A stretch of 64,000 bases of DNA from DVED01 sp963838375. Its GTDB lineage: Bacteria > Cyanobacteriota > Cyanobacteriia > Cyanobacteriales > Geitlerinemataceae. Shown one piece after another: positions 61,007 through 64,000 of the stretch (its first letter is position 1; each line of letters starts with the position of its first letter). The notes under the pieces were generated by a model. The model saw only the letters and a list, made by a program, of their open reading frames with translations. It did not search any database and was not told the origin of the DNA. The stretch spans positions 62,001 to 126,000 of the forward strand of contig CAWIQY010000019.1 of the NCBI GenBank assembly GCA_963838375.1, given 5' to 3'. A program made the translations under genes and the position numbers.

Positions 61007-62108
61007 TCAGTGGGCGTACACTTTTTGGTAGTAAGCTTGGTATTCCTCCGACAACAGCGGTTTCCACCAAGATTCGTGGGCTAAGAACCATTCAACCGTT
61101 TGCCGCAATCCCTCTTCGACAGTGACAGACGGCGTCCAACCCAATTCCGTTTTGATTTTGGTCGCATCGATGGCGTAGCGGCGATCGTGTCCGGGGCGAT
61201 CTTTGACGAAGGTAATCAATTTTTCGCTGGGACGTACCGGGAGATCCGGGGCAAGTTCGTCCATCAACTGACAAAGCATATTCACCAGATCGATATTTTT
61301 CACCTCGTTGTTGCCGCCAACGTTGTAAGTTTCTCCAGGTTTACCGTTGTGAATGACAGTCTCTAAGGCACTGCAATGATCCCGAACATACAGCCAATCC
61401 CGAACGTTTTGACCGTCTCCGTAAACGGGTAACGGCTTCCCTAACAAGATATTGATACACATCAATGGAATCAACTTTTCTGGGAAGTGGTATGGACCGT
61501 AATTATTGGAGCAATTGGTGATAACAGTGGGGAGGTTGTAGGTGTGATAATAGGCTCGGGCGAGGTGATCGCTTCCGGCTTTGGAGGCGGAGTAGGGACT
61601 GTTGGGGGCGTAGGCGGTCGTTTCGCTGAATGCTGGATCGTCGGGTCCGAGGCTGCCGTAAACTTCATCGGTGGAAACGTGTAGAAACACCCCGTCTGTT
61701 TCCGGAAGCGGTCAATGTTGGGTAATGTTTTCGGAAGGCTTCGAGAAGGGTAAATGTGCCGATGACATTCGTTTGGACGAAGGCATCGGGACCGAGAATG
61801 GATCGATCGACGTGAGATTCTGCGGCAAAATGGGCTACGGTATCGATCTGCTCTTCCAGCAATAAAGCATCCAGGAGAGACCGATCGCAAATATTCCCCT
61901 GAACGAACCGGAAATTGTCCCGGTTTTCCAAGGTGGTGAGGTTGGCACGATTTCCGGCATAGGTGAGGGCATCGAGGACGACAACACGATCGTCTAGATA
62001 GCGATCGCACCAGTGGTGGACGAAATTGGAACCGATAAATCCCGCCCCTCCGGTAATGAGAATTCGGCGCGGTTGCTGGAGTGCTGTATTGTTCCGGTTT
62101 GCGGTCAT
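61007..62108 (-). pseudogene. rfbB: dTDP-glucose 4,6-dehydratase, one frameshift
   Basis: RfbB converts dTDP-glucose to the 4-keto-6-deoxy sugar on the path to dTDP-rhamnose and other envelope sugars. Reading from ATG 62108 gives RILITGGAGFIGSNFVHHW (NAD site) and HFAAESHVDRSI. After RKHYPTL an extra A at about 61712 breaks the frame. Removing it continues to LHVSTDEVYGSLG, PYSASKAGSDHLARAYYHTY (the YxxxK site) and NCSNNYGPYHFPEKLIP. The corrected length is 366 residues. The single-base surplus and the intact active site favour a sequence error, though genuine inactivation cannot be excluded. Confidence 0.92.
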
Positions 62109-62158
62109 ACCCGTTCGTTTTCCTTTAGACAGTCAACTCTTTCCAAGATAGCGCCAAA

Positions 62159-62222
62159 ACAATTTAAAATTTAAAATTTAAAATTTTAAATTCAATATTC
62201 CAAATTTTAAACTGAAAATTGG
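62159..62222. repeat. AT-rich repeat of AATTTAAA units
   Basis: AATTTAAAATTTAAAATTTA and close variants repeat over about 60 bases upstream of capA. The stretch is nearly free of G and C and could be a bending or promoter element. Confidence 0.7.
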
Positions 62223-62330
62223 GACTATTGATGGACTGTTGAAAATGACACAGCAAAACCCAGACGGCGATCGCCACGTTTCCACCTTTGTGCGGTAGAC
62301 TAAATCTCTAGGTGTTTGGAGACAAAATTA

Positions 62331-63740
62331 ATGAGCGATCGCTGGCTGCAACGATTCGTATCTCTCGGTATTATCGGTTTTTCCTTTGGTAGTGGTGTTG
62401 CCTATATCAATCGCTTCGCACCCTTGCAGCCCTCTCAAGCTTCAATACCATCAGTTGCCCCAGTACAGCCCCAACCCTCGATCGCGCCTCAATCGGCTCC
62501 AGCAGAGGCTGTCCCATCACCAGTCGTTGCCAACCCAAGTCAGGCACTCAACCCTCAGCCGCCCCAGCCAGCACCGAAAGCCCAAACTCCTGCACCCAAA
62601 GTTACCCCAACCACTGCCGCTTCGCCACAACCCGCGCCGAAAGCCCAAACTCCGGCACCCAAAGTCACCCCAACTCCTGCCGCTTCGCCACAACCCGCGC
62701 CCAAAGCTACCCCAACTCCTGCCGCCACTCCAACAACACCGAGCAAACCCCTACCTCCGTTTATTACGATTAAAGCTGTCGGCGATGTGATTCCGGGAAC
62801 GAACTATCCCGACTACCGACTCCCTGCCGATGTTAACCAATTGCTGCCTACGGAAGTCCGAGGCTACTTGCAACGGGCTGACTTAGTGTTCGGCAATTTT
62901 GAAAGCTCATTAACCAACCATCCCAATAGTTCTAAAGCGGTGGGAGGCGGGAAAGTGTTTGCCTTTCGCTCTCCGCCAGAATACGCTCAACTCTTTGCCG
63001 ATGTTGGCTTTAATGTCTTCAATGTTGCCAACAACCACGCCATGGATTTCGGTCCGGTAGGATTCCAAGACACTCAGGATAGTCTGGCGGCTGTGGGGAT
63101 CGAAACCGTGGGGAATAAAAATCAAATTCTCTATCAAGATATTCAAGGCGTGAAAGTTGCCACGATCGGATTTTCGCCTTACGCTTTTTATAACGCCATC
63201 CAAGATTTAGAAACGACGAAATCGTTAGTTTCAGAAGCGAAAAATAATGCCCAACTGGTGATTGTTTCCATGCACTCCGGTGCAGAAGGAACCGGGGCGC
63301 TGAATGTTCGTAATGAAACCGAGTTTTTCTTTGGGGAAAATCGGGGAAATTCCATCGCCTTTGCCCGAACGGCGATCGATGCGGGAGCCGATTTGGTATT
63401 GGGACACGGCCCCCACGTTCCTCGGGCGATCGAATTGTATAACGGTAAAATAATTGCCTATTCGTTAGGAAATTTCCTCGGCTATCGCACGTTATCCACC
63501 GCTGCACAGACGGGATATTCGATGATTCTAGAAGTGAAGTTAACCCCAGACGGAAAATTTTCTGGCGGACGAGTCATTCCCGTGCATATGGACGAACAGG
63601 GAATTCCCCACATCGACCAATATTTCCGAACTGTGGGACTGTTGCGCTATCTCAATGCTAGCGATTTTCCAGAGTCTAAGTTGACGATCGATCGTTCTGG
63701 AAAACTAATTGTTGGTAATGAAGCTTCAGCGCCGCAATAA
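62331..63740 (+). CDS. capA: CapA-family protein (poly-gamma-glutamate synthesis/metallophosphoesterase-like)
   Basis: A 469-residue protein. The start ATG 62331 (MSDRWLQRFVSLGIIGFSFG) gives a signal or membrane anchor; an earlier TTG at 62316 is less likely. Residues about 35-145 are Pro/Ala-rich repeats. The CapA domain follows: AVGDVIPGTNYPD, then DLVFGNFESSLT, FNVFNVANNHAMDFG, IVSMHSGAEG, and GADLVLGHGPHVPRAIELYN. These are the metal-binding motifs of the family. CapA proteins are linked to poly-gamma-glutamate or surface polymer formation, but no other pgs gene is present. Exported. Confidence 0.9.
   Translation: MSDRWLQRFVSLGIIGFSFGSGVAYINRFAPLQPSQASIPSVAPVQPQPSIAPQSAPAEAVPSPVVANPSQALNPQPPQPAPKAQTPAPKVTPTTAASPQPAPKAQTPAPKVTPTPAASPQPAPKATPTPAATPTTPSKPLPPFITIKAVGDVIPGTNYPDYRLPADVNQLLPTEVRGYLQRADLVFGNFESSLTNHPNSSKAVGGGKVFAFRSPPEYAQLFADVGFNVFNVANNHAMDFGPVGFQDTQDSLAAVGIETVGNKNQILYQDIQGVKVATIGFSPYAFYNAIQDLETTKSLVSEAKNNAQLVIVSMHSGAEGTGALNVRNETEFFFGENRGNSIAFARTAIDAGADLVLGHGPHVPRAIELYNGKIIAYSLGNFLGYRTLSTAAQTGYSMILEVKLTPDGKFSGGRVIPVHMDEQGIPHIDQYFRTVGLLRYLNASDFPESKLTIDRSGKLIVGNEASAPQ
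62573..62735. repeat. 63-bp tandem repeat in capA
   Basis: The unit GCCCAAACTCCTGCACCCAA with following ACCCCAAC recurs two and a half times, encoding PAPKAQTPAPKVTPT repeats. Confidence 0.85.
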
Positions 63741-63840
63741 GAACTATCTCCTAACTTAAAAAACCGTATATTTTAGCAAAAAGTTATCCCACTTTCTGAT
63801 ACGTGCGTTAAAGTTTCGATAGAGTCAGTAGGTCAATCTA

Positions 63841-64000
63841 ATGATCGTTGCTGCGCCAGAACCCAAAGCTGAGTTACAGCCGATGGGAGAGCAAAGGGTC
63901 GTACTGCGAGGCTTATCCTGGGAAGCCTATCTGCAAATTCTCGATGCGCTGCCCCAATCTCGTGGTTCCCGTCTCACTTACGATGATGGAGTGTTAGAAA
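63841..64000 (+). CDS. Uma2-family endonuclease-like protein (partial, runs off the window)
   Basis: The first 53 residues of a Uma2/DUF820 protein, MIVAAPEPKAELQPMGEQRV with WEAYLQILDALPQSRG and LTYDDGVLE, are visible before the end of the window. Uma2 proteins are a large cyanobacterial family of PD-(D/E)XK fold, of unknown function. The catalytic part lies beyond 64000. Confidence 0.8.
   Translation, partial: MIVAAPEPKAELQPMGEQRVVLRGLSWEAYLQILDALPQSRGSRLTYDDGVLE

Overview
The window is chromosomal DNA from a cyanobacterium, most likely filamentous and Oscillatoriales-like. The evidence is a set of cyanobacterial or plastid-line genes (petE, psbY, ycf46, ycf35, nblS, a CAAD/CURT1-type gene, DUF1816, GUN4 domains, an AAA-like/STAND family common in cyanobacteria), very frequent CGATCG and GCGATCGC octamers, and dispersed palindromes of the GTAGGGGCGA and TTTGGAGACGCTACGCGAAC types. 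No tRNA, rRNA or CRISPR array was seen.

Layout. 1-1.7 kb: plastocyanin, then a small zinc-ribbon gene, DUF1816 and a ComFB-like gene. 1.8-3.65 kb: IS200/IS605-type DNA, with a remnant tail and a tnpB that has one in-frame TGA between two matching hairpins, directly upstream of rsmE. 4.4-12 kb, minus strand: TonB-like protein, cobI, a degenerate alpha/beta hydrolase, a long TPR protein, a coiled-coil/PLD-like protein, DUF29 and a toxin-antitoxin relic. 12.3-13.7 kb: DUF1326-DUF2182 pair. 13.8-17.3 kb: a TPR-CHAT gene broken by many single-base shifts and carrying an in-frame palindromic insertion. 17.9-24 kb: membrane protein, CtpA-type protease, lipoprotein, RHH-ycf46-ycf35 cluster, CAAD protein. 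24.7-35.7 kb: mutL, a broken monooxygenase gene, a 1214-residue repeat protein, an O-antigen-ligase-like TPR protein, an M23 peptidase, class II aldolase (fba). 35.9-39.6 kb: ABC exporter followed by a small secreted cysteine-containing protein, and an M48 protease.

39.7-46.7 kb is the most unusual block: three AAA-like (AAA_35) ATPase genes in tandem. One is joined to three GUN4 domains, one overlaps an unknown 440-residue gene, and one is preceded by an HTH-like and a TIR-like domain. It looks like a signalling or conflict cluster of STAND/NLR type. 46.9-64 kb: a TIGR02652-like gene, an apparently intact tnpB with a divergent small ORF, a duplicated-domain secreted protein, gamma-carbonic anhydrase, psbY, DUF3153, a Calx-beta/RTX protein, the purD-nblS pair, rfbB (one frameshift), capA and the start of a Uma2-family gene.

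A warning runs through the annotation. About 26 single-base frame breaks (about 22 insertions, 4 deletions) lie in seven genes, including housekeeping ones (fba, rfbB). Each correction restores a family-consistent reading frame and the totals agree modulo 3. This points more to insertion-biased sequence error than to true gene decay, so the broken genes are annotated across the breaks.
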